A stretch of 64,000 bases of DNA, from NCBI RefSeq assembly GCF_000247695.1, contig NW_004624732.1, forward strand, positions 45,595,793 to 45,659,792, given 5' to 3'. The position numbers and the translations under genes were made by a program. How positions within the stretch are numbered: the stretch's first letter is position 1; each line of letters begins with the position of its first letter. Positions 47,721 to 58,340 of this stretch are shown one piece after another. Below the pieces are notes generated by a model. That model did not search any database. It was not told the origin of the DNA and was given only the letters and a program-made list of their open reading frames with translations. The stretch is from Heterocephalus glaber (lineage: Eukaryota; Chordata; Mammalia; Rodentia; Bathyergidae).

Positions 47721-48360
47721 CCCAACCACTACCACAGGGCATCCTAAAAAGAGGCAAGTCCCGGCATGCCGAGCTTCTGGACTGCCTGTTTTCAACACAA
47801 TGCCATGCAACAACACAACAAAAAGGTGTAGCGAATTGGGAACTCATAATAGATTGGCCACATTTCCCAAAATATAATTTATGAAGACCTTGATATTCCA
47901 ATATGATGTCCGGATATATCATCTATTTCTCTTTGGTTTATGATACTCTCTCAATTGTAAAACCTACCTTCCTTCACTTGTGATGTTTTGTCTTATTTAC
48001 TTGACAGTAATGTTCGACTCTTCTGATTCATCTGTCTCTTACTGCTTCTTTTGCTCAGGTACTGTAGCTGACTGATCTCTACAATCTATGCATTTTATTA
48101 TACTTTTATGGATTTTTTTATGTAGCACGCATTTATGCTCAATATCTGGGATAGTAGCATAAAAATATTACCAACATAGAGTCTGCAAAACAAATAACAT
48201 GTGATTAGTGTGATCTTCTCCACTGGCTTGTGGCATGAGGTGTATTCTGTTTTACACTTAATGAACCATTTCAGTTCACATATATGATAGCTGTTGCTTA
48301 TCTTGGTTAAATATACTTCTATTAGCAAGAATGTGAAAGAAAATAAGGTGAGGATACTTA

Positions 48361-48400
48361 GGAGAGGAGAGGACAGGAGAGGAGAGGAGAGGAGAGGAAG
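48361..48400. repeat. (GGAGA)n short tandem repeat
   Basis: Seven to eight GGAGA units with a single C interruption (GGACAGG). Pure-purine strand, likely length-polymorphic. Confidence 0.9.
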
Positions 48401-50374
48401 GAACATCATCCCTTCCATTACTTCCTCAAAATCTCTCAGATTTGAGATGACAGTGACATGCTCTTTTCAGTATCCCAGTACCTACTTATGCCAAATAAAT
48501 TTCCAATGTGTTCTACTAAAATTAAGGCTAAAAATATTATTATTTTGTATTCAGTGTTTAGTGACACTTTCAAAAGGCTAACCTCTACACAAGTGTCTCA
48601 AGACCTTCTACTTCATCCCCAATATTTTGGTTTTGTGTCCAGATAACTACTCTAGATGTTGACTTATGTAATTATTTTTTCTTTTAGGATTTAGTATCTT
48701 GTCAGGAAAATAAAGTTTAATTAGAAATATTATGATTAATTGAGAAGCTCAACAAATACTGGATCTCAAAAAGGAGTGGCTTAGAATATTTCTTTTTTAT
48801 TCAAATACCACTGTACAAATATAACAAATTTCTTTTTTGAATAACACAGAAGATTGGTAGATTCATACTAATCAAAAAATCCTGTTAACTTGGAGGCAAT
48901 GAAAGCCATATAAATGAAGAAAGATAAAACAATATTGGATCCAATATGATGCATTGTTTTTTTATAGTATCTCTTGGCATTTTTTGGAAAAGAAGTCCCA
49001 TTTTAGATACCCTATTAGTATTACTCAATAAAGAACAGTAACATAGTAGAGAGAAAATTTGTTATTTCAATTTCTTCTCTCAAAATCTTGATTCATTGAA
49101 TAACAAATTTGAGTAGGGAAATACTTTATATGCCAACAATAATGAGCCAGGAATGTTAGTGGATAAACTGCTAAGTGTGTGGAGTTCAAATGAACTAGGG
49201 GATCTAAAGGTGGGAGATGAATGGAGAGAAAATTTTGGAGAGGAGAATGAGCAGTGAAACTTAGTGGCAGACTACAGACTGTGTTGAAATCTTGCCTATT
49301 GAGAATCTCCAATCATGGAGAGGTCTGAGTGATTTTAAGGTCTAGGATACACTCAGCCTTATTTGGTTTGCAATTCTTTCTCATGAAATGCAACCATAGT
49401 CTTCATCCTTAGAGAAAAGTCTCCTAACCCAGCATGACATTTGAAGAAAGAAGTATTTGGATCTTCGCTAAAACAAAGCTTATGTATATATAATAGCTCA
49501 TTTATATATGTAAGATGTGATTCCAAGTAGTGATAGTCTAGGATCAAGATGAATGAAAAAAAGTTAAAAGGAAAGTAAAGAGTAAGAGTGAATTTTTGAG
49601 ATCCCTATCTTACATGTGAAGACCTTCATTTCGTTACAGTCTCAGGGAAATGTGCCAGGTGCCTCTGGAAAATGAACCTGGAACACTCTCTTCCCAGGTC
49701 GTGTTTCACACTGGCTGAGGGTAATTCTTGAAGTGTTAACGCTTCTCTGTTTTTGGAGCACATTTCTGTCTGGTTGAGTGAGCCTCTCATATCATGAAAA
49801 AAAGACATTTGTGACAGAATGCAGAAACATTCACAGTGGGTGCTGGGGGGATAATGGCAGCGTCAGGTGAGGCTGCATAGTTAACTACTCCATGGCTAAA
49901 ATCTCATGTGGGCTGAGAAGCTGTGTTATGGCCTCCTTTATTAAGTGATAAAATATGGAATGAAAGACTGTCTTTATTATGAAACTAATCACTTCAGCAA
50001 AAGTCAGCACTCAGAGCACACATATCTAAAACTAATGTGAGCACTATCTCTATTTCCAAAGATCTATGGAGAGTTTCAGGGAACTAGTGGGTCTTTCCAA
50101 CATAGCTGAAATGGTGAATCATTGTAAGTAGTCTCTCCTAGGTGAAGTTAGTTATCCTACTATAGAATTCAGAGGAAGTTTCTTTTCTCAGCAGTCTTCT
50201 CTGAAACAAATGGAAAGGTGATTTGGAGCAATTATGTTTCCAAACTTATTAAATTTAACTGATAAAAAGTTCCGTGACATTTTCCTGACTCTCCATTGAC
50301 AGAATTGCTACTATAAATTCAAAAATAAGATGTAGTTTGCACAGTTTTGGTGGTTCATATTTTTCAAAAATAAC

Positions 50375-50590
50375 AATAAATCACAATTACTGAACATTTC
50401 TGAAGTGCTGCAAATCTTTCAAGTATTTTAAATGTTTGAACTCCGCACAACAATCCCCTAAAGTAACTACTGATATTATCACTATATTTGTACAGGGGAA
50501 TAAAGGTAAAATGACGTTGACTTCTCTAAATTCCCAGTTAGTAAGTGGAAGAGCTGGAGTTCACACCTGAGTGTCAGGGTGCTATAAAAT
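50375..50590 (+). repeat. MIR SINE, near full core
   Basis: TACTGAACATTTCTGAAGTG, CAAGTATTTTAAATGTTTGA, CCGCACAACAATCCCCTAAA, TACAGGGGAATAAAGGTAAA, TTCCCAGTTAGTAAGTGGAA, GAGCTGGAGTTCACACC and TGAGTGTCAGGGTGCTATAA track the MIR consensus through most of its length. Best-preserved MIR in the window. Confidence 0.85.
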
Positions 50591-51929
50591 CTTTAAAGTA
50601 CTTCAATTTATTCCTCTTAGAAAGTCTCAGAAAAAATTTTTCTTGAAAATAGAGATCCAGGGTCTTCTCTACAATGTTATTTTACTACATTGCAACTAAT
50701 TAAAATAACACCTTAATAATTTTGTGCACTAGTCATAATATTAGCTTTTAAAGTGATATAGTATGCTTCATCAGATATACTTGTAAAATTCACTTTAGAT
50801 CTTATTCGTTTTTAAAAAATTTAACAATACAAAAAATAGGTCAAGCACCTTTGTTAATTAACTCTATTTCATTAAAATCATAACCTCTAGTTTAAAATGT
50901 CTTCACTCTTGTGTGTTAAATTTATGTGGATAGTCCATAAACAGTCCCTAATTAGTCACATGTGTATTCAGATGTGGACTCGTGTGTTATAAACTAACAC
51001 TGAAGTGTATAAGGAACTGTCAGTCAGATCAAAAGTCAACTGAAAATCATCCCGTTTGCAAAGCTGAGAGCCTGTCACAGTTAGTTAGTCATAAATGTTT
51101 AAAACAGCAACCAAACTTTTATTCTAATTGAGCATGAGTTGAAAGGCTACCCACTTTGATGTCTTTGCTTTTATCATTTCTATATAGCTAAAAAAATCTA
51201 CCATTATGCTTTTCTTTAAAATAACCCCTTGGAGTGGCAGGCATTACTGGTTCTGAAAATATACAGGTAGATCAATCTGTAATTGCAGAGCCTTTGTACA
51301 GTTTCCGATTATGCCTGTAATCTTCCACGTGCAAACGTTCAAAAGTAAAATTCTTCCCTCTTTTTTCACTATTTGATCTCTTACTCCACATATTTGTGAC
51401 TCAAGACATAAGGAACACATCTTTATAATGATGTTTTGAGGGCCATATTTTAAAGTATAATATTCTCTATTCCTACTTTTTCAATTCAATATAGACAAAT
51501 AAGATTATGCGTTTTATAAATATTCCACAAATTATTATTAAAATTCAGCCATCTCAATGGTACCATTTTAGAGACTCAGAAGTTCACATTGGGAAATGAA
51601 ATGGATATCAAGTGTTCTGGAACAACATATCTGTTAATATGTCAATTATAAAGTACTAGCCTTACATCTGTTTCCATTGTTCTAATTTCAATGTTCATAC
51701 AAAGGCTAAATTCAGAGACATTAACATATAACTTTCTGTCCAACAATATTATTGGCTAAGATATATAATGCTATACACAGTCTCTATCCTACACAAAGTA
51801 GCATAAAATTTATCCAGCATTTTTATTATTCCTGTTATAAATCCTATAATAAATTCTTATTTTTGCTGAAAGGGTTAATTATTGCATAAAACTCTTGAAC
51901 TAATAAGAAAGGAAATACATATTTTCCTG
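50591..51929. other. AT-rich non-coding stretch
   Basis: I recognise no element in this stretch. Left flank of the retroelement nest. Confidence 0.55.
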
Positions 51930-52277
51930 TGTACTCACAATTTCTAGTTCCTCTTATTTTGTATAAATCTTGATTCTCATCTATTATCACTTTTCTATGA
52001 CTGAAGGACTTGAAGTGCACACCTACTGGTGATGAATTCCTACAATTGTATATCTTAAAGGTAGAAAGATAGTTTGCCTTCATTTTTGAAAACTCTATAG
52101 AATTGTGTATTGAACCTTTTTGTCTTTCAATGCTTTGAAGATATTGTTTATTTCCAAGTGGAAATCTATTGTCATTTATATCTTTGTTTTTCTGTGTATG
52201 TACTTTTTCCTCTGGATATTTCTTAAAAGTTTGTCCTAATGCAGGTTTTTATAAAGCTCATTACTTAGTGTACTTTA
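51930..52277 (-). mobile_element. Ancient L1, ORF1-proximal part, segment 1
   Basis: The plus strand gives the antisense of an old L1 5' half: CTACTGGTGATGAATTCCTA, TTTGCCTTCATTTTTGAAAA, CTATAGAATTGTGTATTG, CTTTCAATGCTTTGAAGATA. The same L1 resumes after the MaLR LTR at 52720. Confidence 0.7.
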
Positions 52278-52719
52278 TACTATGGCTTGGATGTGTTTGT
52301 TTCCTAAGTGTTCAAGTGTTGGAGGCCTGATTCTTAGTACAGTAGTGTTGAGGCGGGGAAACCTTTAGGAATGTAGAACTTACTTGGAGGTCATTAGCTG
52401 GTTTGAGGTACTATTCTTGAAAGAAATTAAGGTAGATTGTGTGAGATCTTGCTTTCTCCTCATGAGAGTGAGATGCTATAAAAGAACAAAACTGATGCTT
52501 CCTTGCTCTCCAGTTTCTTGCCTCACTATGTGATCCCTTTGTCTTAAATATGCTCTAGCCATGCCATCTGCCACAATGTGACACACTAAGGGCCCCATCA
52601 GATGCTGGCTCCTTTGGGGCTGTCAGACTCCCAAATTGTAAGCTAAATAAAACATCCTTTCTTTATGAAATACTCACCCTCAAGTATTTTATTATAGCAA
52701 CAAAAACAGACTAATAAAG
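52278..52719 (+). mobile_element. ERVL-MaLR solo LTR
   Basis: Forward LTR beginning TACTATGGCTTGGATGTG. Next come AAGTGTTCAAGTGTTGGAGG, AGTACAGTAGTGTTGAGG, AACCTTTAGGAATG, GAGAGTGAGATGCTATAAAA, TTGCTCTCCAGTTTCTTGCC, CATCAGATGCTGGCTCC, GTAAGCTAAATAAAACATCC and the end TATAGCAACAAAAACAGACT. This order and the AATAAA signal near the 3' end are typical of MaLR LTRs. It splits the older reverse L1. The TSD is not legible. Confidence 0.85.
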
Positions 52720-52929
52720 TTCTCTTCTTTTTTTCTTCTGCTGGAGGTTCCTTGAGATTCTTGGGTTTTTAAGTTTGCAATTCTTATTAACTTTGGAAAA
52801 TTTGGGGTGTTATGTCTTATGTCTCAAAAATGTCTTTTCTTCTTTCCTATCTCTTCTGTTCAGGGCCATCATTTATTCTATATTACACTGAATAAAAGTT
52901 TCCAACTGCTCACTAATGATTCACTCTTT

Positions 52930-52933
<4 letters not shown>
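52720..52933 (-). mobile_element. Ancient L1, segment 2
   Basis: CTGCTGGAGGTTCCTTGAGA, TTCTTGGGTTTTTAAGTTTG and CAATTCTTATTAACTTTGG continue the antisense L1 5' region begun at 51930. The segment ends in a (CT)n tract where a larger MaLR element interrupts it. Confidence 0.7.
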
Positions 52934-52977
<44 letters not shown>

Positions 52978-52978
52978 C
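52934..52978. repeat. (CT)n microsatellite, left side of MaLR insertion
   Basis: About 22 CT units with one extra C. A second (TC)n run lies on the far side of the MaLR element at 54750-54789, suggesting that the element landed in, or is bounded by, one expanded CT tract of the L1. Confidence 0.95.
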
Positions 52979-52984
52979 TTGAGG

Positions 52985-54242
52985 GGAGATTTTGATCAGT
53001 GCTTAGAACAGTAGAATGCCGGTAGAAATGCAGCTGGTAAAATCCAGGCTGCGGAGATTCCTGTGACTCCAGAACAAGTGTGTTATTCCTTGGCAGAAAA
53101 TTTGTCTGCATTTTTGCTCATGTCCAGAAAATTTTCCTGAGACTGAAATTAATGGCAGAGTACTGATTAGTGTGATAGAAGAAATTTCAAGGGAGTTTAA
53201 TGTTGAGGTGGTGGCATGGCTACTGTTGGGGGCTTTTAGCCAGATCTATGTTGAGAATCAAGAACAAAGAGCCCAGAAGAATTATTTAAAACATTTTGAG
53301 CTTGGCCAGAAAGGAAGCTCCAATAATGTTTTGGTCTGCAAAGATGAAACAGAGGACAACTCGGTTGCTGAGAAGGAAAGGACAACAGAAAAGATGGCCT
53401 GCGAACATCACAAAAACAGCAGGAATCTAGACTTTGCAACCTCAAATTGCAAAAGTGAAAAATTTTGCTTTGAGAAGAGAGTCCCAGAACACCATGTTCC
53501 AGAATAGTGGCAGTCTAGGGAAGTTTTTCCCCACAATTTGGTTCCTAGTACCCAGCAATACAGGCACTGAGCCCCTATAGCCAAGAAATACGGAAGCCTG
53601 GGTACTGCTCCAGCCAGCAGGATATCTTGGCAGTGCCCACATGGTACTGGTTTTAGGTGCATGCATAATGCAAATAGTTGTGGGGTCAGGAAGGCTTCCA
53701 CCCAGACTTCAGAGATTTCAGAAGAAGGCCTGGAAGAGTAAGCAGTGTGAAGCTGTAAGTGTGAAGCCTGAGGTACAGTGGAGACCCCAGAATGTTGGAG
53801 AATACAAGAAGGTGGATTGTCTGAGGAAAGCTGAAATGAGTGAGCAAAGCCAGTCCAAGAGTGAATCTATGGCAGCTGCAACTACCCACAGTGCCATAGA
53901 GACAGAGCCACTCAAACTTTTTGGATCACACATCTTGTCACAGATTGCTTCAAATGGTAGACATGGAACTACAGGACTTAATGTTTGCCCAGTTGGATTC
54001 TGGAGTTGCACTGGTTCCATTCCTTTCTATCCTCTATGCTATTGTATGTTGGAAATGTTTAACTTTCTTTTTGTTTGCACATAGGCTCACAGCTAAGAGT
54101 TTGCTTTGAATCTCAGTAGAGACTTTAAACTTGGGCTTTTCAGCAATGCTGATACTGTTAAGATTTTGACAACTCTTAGAGATAGACTGAATGCCTTTTG
54201 CATAAATGGATGTGCATGGGTATTTGGGGGGGTGGAGTGGAA
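52985..54242 (+). mobile_element. MaLR internal region with gag-like frame remnants
   Basis: This internal region of a non-autonomous ERVL-MaLR element ends at the LTR start at 54243 and is preceded by a G-rich polypurine-like tract (TTTGGGGGGGTGGAGTGGAA). Two forward frames survive: 53172-53507 (111 codons, starting MIEEISREFNVEVVAWLLLG) and 53641-54084 (147 codons) in another phase. MaLR internal regions are known to carry only degraded or non-functional coding sequence, and I infer the same here. It aligns in order with the second MaLR internal region (57903-60392), for example GAAAATTTGTCT in both. I see no 5' LTR directly upstream, so the left end is truncated or rearranged. Confidence 0.75.
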
Positions 54243-54649
54243 TGTTATGGCTTGTGTCTAGATGTCTGCCCAAAGCCTCATGCTGTCCTAGGTGGAGCTT
54301 TTCAAAGGTGGCTGGATCTAGGATTGTGTGATGCTGAGATTAAGGGTTTGATGCTCAGATTAAGGATGTGTGATTACTAAATTAATCTACTGTCTGCTGT
54401 AGCATAGTTATGGTTTTGGATAACAAGAAGGCCCACCCTAGGTGTAGGTGGCACCACCCAAAGGGCACATAGCCTGGAAGGGATAAAAGGGAGAGGCAGG
54501 CTACTGCTGCTGCTTCTTTGCTCCTTTGGTGCTTTGCTGCCTTCTGCCTGCCATGAGCTGCTTATCCTCTGTGATGCCCCTCTGGCATGTTACCCTACCT
54601 TGGAGCCAGCCAACTATGGACTGAAATCCCTGCAAACTGCCAGCTGAAT
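54243..54649 (+). mobile_element. MaLR-type 3' LTR, running into the assembly gap
   Basis: Starts TGTTATGGCTTGTGTCTAGA just after the polypurine-like tract. Contains GGCTGGATCTAGGATTGTG, a short tandem duplication (GATGCTGAGATTAAGG and GATGCTCAGATTAAGG near 54331-54368), GGATAAAAGGGAGAGGCAGG (TATA-like), and CCAACTATGGACTGAAATCC. It ends in GCCAGCTGAAT at the first N, just where the polyadenylation signal should follow. It is closely related to the solo LTR at 63224-63620. Confidence 0.85.
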
Positions 54650-54749
54650 NNNNNNNNNNNNNNNNNNNNNNNNNNNNNNNNNNNNNNNNNNNNNNNNNNN
54701 NNNNNNNNNNNNNNNNNNNNNNNNNNNNNNNNNNNNNNNNNNNNNNNNN
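54650..54749. other. Assembly gap (100 N)
   Basis: Exactly 100 N, the usual placeholder for a gap of unknown length. It hides the LTR 3' end and the junction with a (TC)n tract. Frames drawn across it (such as 54587-54964) are not real. Confidence 1.

Positions 54750-54789
<40 letters not shown>
54750..54789. repeat. (TC)n microsatellite right of the gap
   Basis: About 19 TC units immediately after the gap. Probably the reason assembly failed here. Confidence 0.95.
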
Positions 54790-54790
<1 letters not shown>

Positions 54791-55960
54791 CTTTCTTTCT
54801 TTTTATTTCTTTTGGTTTCCTCTTTTTTCTTTCCTTCTTTCATTCTTTTTTCCTCACTTTACTTTCCTTTGAATAATTTCTGTTGTTCAACTGTAAAGTC
54901 CACTAGTATATTCTTTTGTAATGACCTCTGTCATTTTCACCTAGTGTATTTTTATCTCAGATAATGCAGTTTCATGCCTAGAATTTATGTCATTTTATAT
55001 TTTCCAAGTCTCTACAAAAAAAAATCTTTAAACATATGAAAGAAAGTTGTAGGAAATTTTTTCTTTCCTTTTTTTTTGCTTATTTGTTACATTTATAATA
55101 ACAATTTCAATGTCATTCCTATTCATTTTTTACATGCTTTTTAGGTCACTTCAATTGCCTGATTATTTTTTCTCATCATAGGTAATTTTTTCCATCTTTA
55201 TATGCCTATTAGTCTTTAATTGAATGCCAAACATTGTAACTTTTACGTCATTGAATGGCTGCATATTTCTCATTCCTATAAATCACATGCTTTGTTCCGG
55301 GTTGTAATTCTGTCACTTAGAAGAAATTTAAGTATTGCTAGTATAACTTTATGATTAATTAGGCAGACCTAGATCACTGTTCAGCCAGAGATAATTATTT
55401 ATCAATACTAAGAAAAGGTTTTCCTCATGTGCCCTTCATTGCTTTGTGAATTAAGAGTTTTTTCCAGTCTACTTTGTGGCAATAGGCCTTATTTTTAGCC
55501 CTGTGTGCACACTACACACTGTTATGTCCAACACTTTGGAATGATTCTTTCCTCATGTGTGTGTTGAATGGGGACCCAGGAGAAGGGCCCAAACTACATA
55601 ACAAGGATTCTCCTAAAGCTGCTTTCTCATGGAAGTGTTATCTCCTATTAATATCAACAGGTTTGATTGTGGTAAATTGTATAACACTATCTCCTCAATT
55701 CTGGGATTTCATTACATTCCACCTCTATTACTCCTTCATGTGCTATGGCCAGAAAATAACAAGGTAGTAAAGCAGGACAAATTTAGTATTTATCTTGTTC
55801 ATTTTCCATCTGGCAAGGATCCTTTACCTACATCATCTGATATCCTGTGTTTTGAAAACTATTGTTTCATTTTATTTTTTTATTAGCATTGTTGTACTAA
55901 TTTGAGGTTTTCAGGGGGGAGTTAATCGAGTATTTTTTACTCCATCTTGGCCAGAATGAT
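54790..55960 (-). mobile_element. Ancient L1, segment 3, 5' UTR to 5' end
   Basis: The antisense of the old L1 5' region resumes: TTGAATAATTTCTGTTGTTC, TAATTGAATGCCAAACATTG, CTATAAATCACATGCTTTG, GTTTTTTCCAGTCTACTTTG. It finishes near 55955 with TTTTTACTCCATCTTGGCCA, the antisense of the CCAAGATGG motif common at L1 5' ends. With segments 1 and 2 this is one reverse L1 reaching its 5' end but cut by two MaLR insertions. The 70- and 85-codon frames at 55555-55886 are incidental. Confidence 0.7.
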
Positions 55961-55984
55961 AACTTTTTTGAAAATGAAATATAA

Positions 55985-56165
55985 AGAAATTTATTGAGCA
56001 CTTAATTCATCATCATATTCCAAGCACTATGCAAATACTCCTTCTCCACTAACTCACTGAAACCATACAATAACACATTTGATAAGTTTTATTACCCTTC
56101 TAGTGACACACTATCATCATTACCATTTTATTTGTAACAGAAACTCAGGTTAGTTCCTAGAAAGA
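55985..56165 (+). repeat. MIR SINE fragment
   Basis: TTTATTGAGCACTTAATTCA, TTCCAAGCACTATGCAAATA, CTCACTGAAACCATACAATA and GTAACAGAAACTCAGGTTAG follow the MIR core in forward orientation. Confidence 0.7.
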
Positions 56166-56832
56166 TATTATTGAATTTCCATGCAAAGGTATTTGCATCA
56201 CCCAAGTGGATGAATCTCCTTACTAGATGATGTAGTTTTAAGAGACTTTCTTACATCTCTCAGGCCAAATCTAAGGATGTATGTAGAGCGATTCATACTT
56301 TTTTCTTTATAACTAGGTGAAGGATCTTCTTCCAATAGAAATGCTAAACAAGCTAAGTAATAAAATAATTTTAAAAAGAGAAACTATTAGTAGAGTGGTA
56401 GATTTAGTAGGCTTGAATCTCAGTTTCTTATTTCTGATGTACCTAAAGTTTCCACTGGTTTCTCCAGATTTTTCTGTGATTCAGGAAGATGACTCATTAT
56501 TTCTACTTTAACATAGGAATTATTTATTCCTAATTTAGTTAGAATTATTATTCATTTCTACTTTGTAGTAAGAATTATTATTTATTCATATTTTATTTGG
56601 CTTAAACTGGTCTAATATGAGTTGAATTTTTGTTATGTAATCTGGAATAACTGTAAACCATGGAAAATCATGACAGTTTAATAACCATGCATAGAATTAT
56701 ACAATGGATTAAGTCAACTGCTACCACCTAAGTTCTAGTCTACTGAATTTTCTTCATATGTTCCTCTGAATTCTAAACATTTTGGTAAAAATTAAAAATT
56801 TGATAAATAAAGGAAGATGTGACATAAAATCT
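56166..56832. other. AT-rich non-coding stretch
   Basis: Contains an imperfect short tandem pattern of AATTATTATT units near 56515-56590. No other feature recognised. Confidence 0.55.
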
Positions 56833-56895
56833 TTTGAAAAATTTTATTAAAACAAATTTGCAGTACATAACATTTGTGGGGAGCTGGTATATTTA
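56833..56895 (-). mobile_element. L1 LINE extreme 3' end
   Basis: The plus strand AAAAATTTTATTAAAACAAA, TTTGCAGTACATAACATTTG and TGGGGAGCTGGTATA matches the start of the L1 3' end at 8023 (CAGTACATAATG..., GTGGGGAGCTGATA). It is a very short 5'-truncated copy, possibly extending to about 57000 in decayed form. Confidence 0.65.
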
Positions 56896-57639
56896 TACAA
56901 AAATGTTAAAAAGAAGCATTAAAGAAAAACTAGCTAATTATGGGTCAACATGGTACAGAATGAGATTTAAGATCGGGGCATATATTTGTGATGATAATAA
57001 ATTGACTTTCTAGCCTCCCACTAGACTAGACCCAGGCCTATTCTACAGCCTGAACAATGTTCTGCCAACCCATTCATTTGTGATAGAATTTATAGATTTT
57101 TTCAGAAGTACAATTTTTGAAATTTCTTGCCATCACTTCTCTTTTCCATCATCATACCTTCTCATGTGTGAGCTAACGTTATGATGGCCATGTAATCATT
57201 AACATATTTGAAATATTACTGAAGAGAAATTGTTTTGGAATTATATTTTGTTTGGGATAATTTGGTGCATTAATATGATTAACAATGACTGCAATACACA
57301 CTACATTTCTTCTAGGGATACTGTGCAGGGATGGATTCCAAAAAGACTTTTGCTGCCCACCTTGGCAATTACCTCAGTATTATAACACAGAAGAAGAGAG
57401 AAAGGGATGATAATGCAACTAATGCAAGGTGAGAGTGATCTTCAACAGTGAGCATCTGAGAAATACAGGTAGAGAAAAAAAAACAGTTTTGAGACATCTA
57501 AAACTGAAAGATACTCCATGGAAAATCAATGAAAACAATTTTGAAATTTTATGAAAAGTAATAAGGTAACAATCAAGATATGTAAATTTCATTGGCTTTA
57601 GAAATGCCTAGCAGATTTGTAGAGTACTTTGTGGATGCG
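56896..57639. other. Non-coding stretch, no recognised element
   Basis: Nothing I can support. It precedes the second MaLR element. Confidence 0.5.
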
Positions 57640-57902
57640 TTTAAGTAGATCATGGAGGCATTACCTTGGGAGCTATATATGGTCCCTCATTCTCTTCTCA
57701 TCAGTGTTGTTCTACTATTCTGTATCCCACCAACATAAACTAATCAGCTTTGCTCTATCATAAACTTTAACCATGATGTTTCTGCTGTGAAACCGGGAGA
57801 TTATGACTGAATACCCCCAAACCTCAAACTAAATAAGATCTTTTCCCCTTATATAGTGACTGTTGGGTTTCATGTCCAGCAACTGGAAAGCTGACTAATA
57901 CA
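57640..57902 (+). mobile_element. Second MaLR element, 5' LTR remnant
   Basis: Only the 3' part is clear: CTAAATAAGATCTTTTCCCC (AATAAG in place of AATAAA), ATAGTGACTGTTGGGTTTCA, TGTCCAGCAACTGGAAAGCT and the terminal GACTAATACA at 57902. The 3' LTR of this element ends in the same way (TGTCCAGCTGACTAAAAAAACA). The left limit is approximate. Confidence 0.6.
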
Positions 57903-58340
57903 GAAATTTACGGTAATTGCAGTGAAGACCTACCTATATGGCCTAGCAGGTTTTGGAAATTGTTCACAGAAAGATTTTGTAAAAGTTTGGAGAAGTAGGC
58001 TAGAGATTCATGGGTGATTCTGGTCAGAATTCAAAAGACCAGGCTGCTGATAAGATTGTGGATAGGAAAGGCCAGGCTTTGGTGTTCTGAGGTAGGAACA
58101 ATGACTACACTGACAGTTGCACTTGATGCCATGTGTATTACACTCGGGGAGAAAATTTGTCTACAAATTGCCCATGTCTGGAGACATTACAGTAGACTGA
58201 GATTAAGGATATTGGGCTGATTAATCTGCCAGAGAAAATTTCAAGAGAGTGTATCATTCAGGTTATTACATGGGTACTAGTGGCTGGTATAGCAAGATTT
58301 ACAATGAGAATTATGGGCAAAAGGGAGAGCACAAAATTTC
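57903..58340 (+). mobile_element. Second MaLR element, internal region part 1
   Basis: Follows the 5' LTR remnant and aligns with the first element's internal sequence: GGGAGAAAATTTGTCTACAA, GCCCATGTCTGGAGACATTA, GAGAAAATTTCAAGAGAGTG. Interrupted near 58341 by an L1. The 68-codon frame at 58014-58220 is a remnant. Confidence 0.65.

Larger units (their letters stand above)
45793..50374. other. AT-rich non-coding block
   Basis: Apart from the small features listed within it I recognise no transposon here. Frames include 106 codons in reverse (48098-48418) and 95 codons forward (48294-48581), both crossing the GGAGA tract and therefore composition artefacts. The 86-codon reverse frame 47662-47922 covers a CpG-retaining patch but shows no domain. 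Confidence 0.55.

Noticed and set aside
48098..48581. Overlapping reverse 106-codon and forward 95-codon frames
   Set aside because: Both cross the (GGAGA)n repeat and show repetitive peptide from it; no domain.
52934..54789. CRISPR-like or other spaced repeat array
   Set aside because: The repeats are plain dinucleotide runs and LTR sequence in a mammalian genome; no regular repeat-spacer structure exists in the window.
54587..54964. 125-codon frame and its reverse partner across the N run
   Set aside because: The frames are created by translating through 100 N and a (TC)n repeat; they are not genes.
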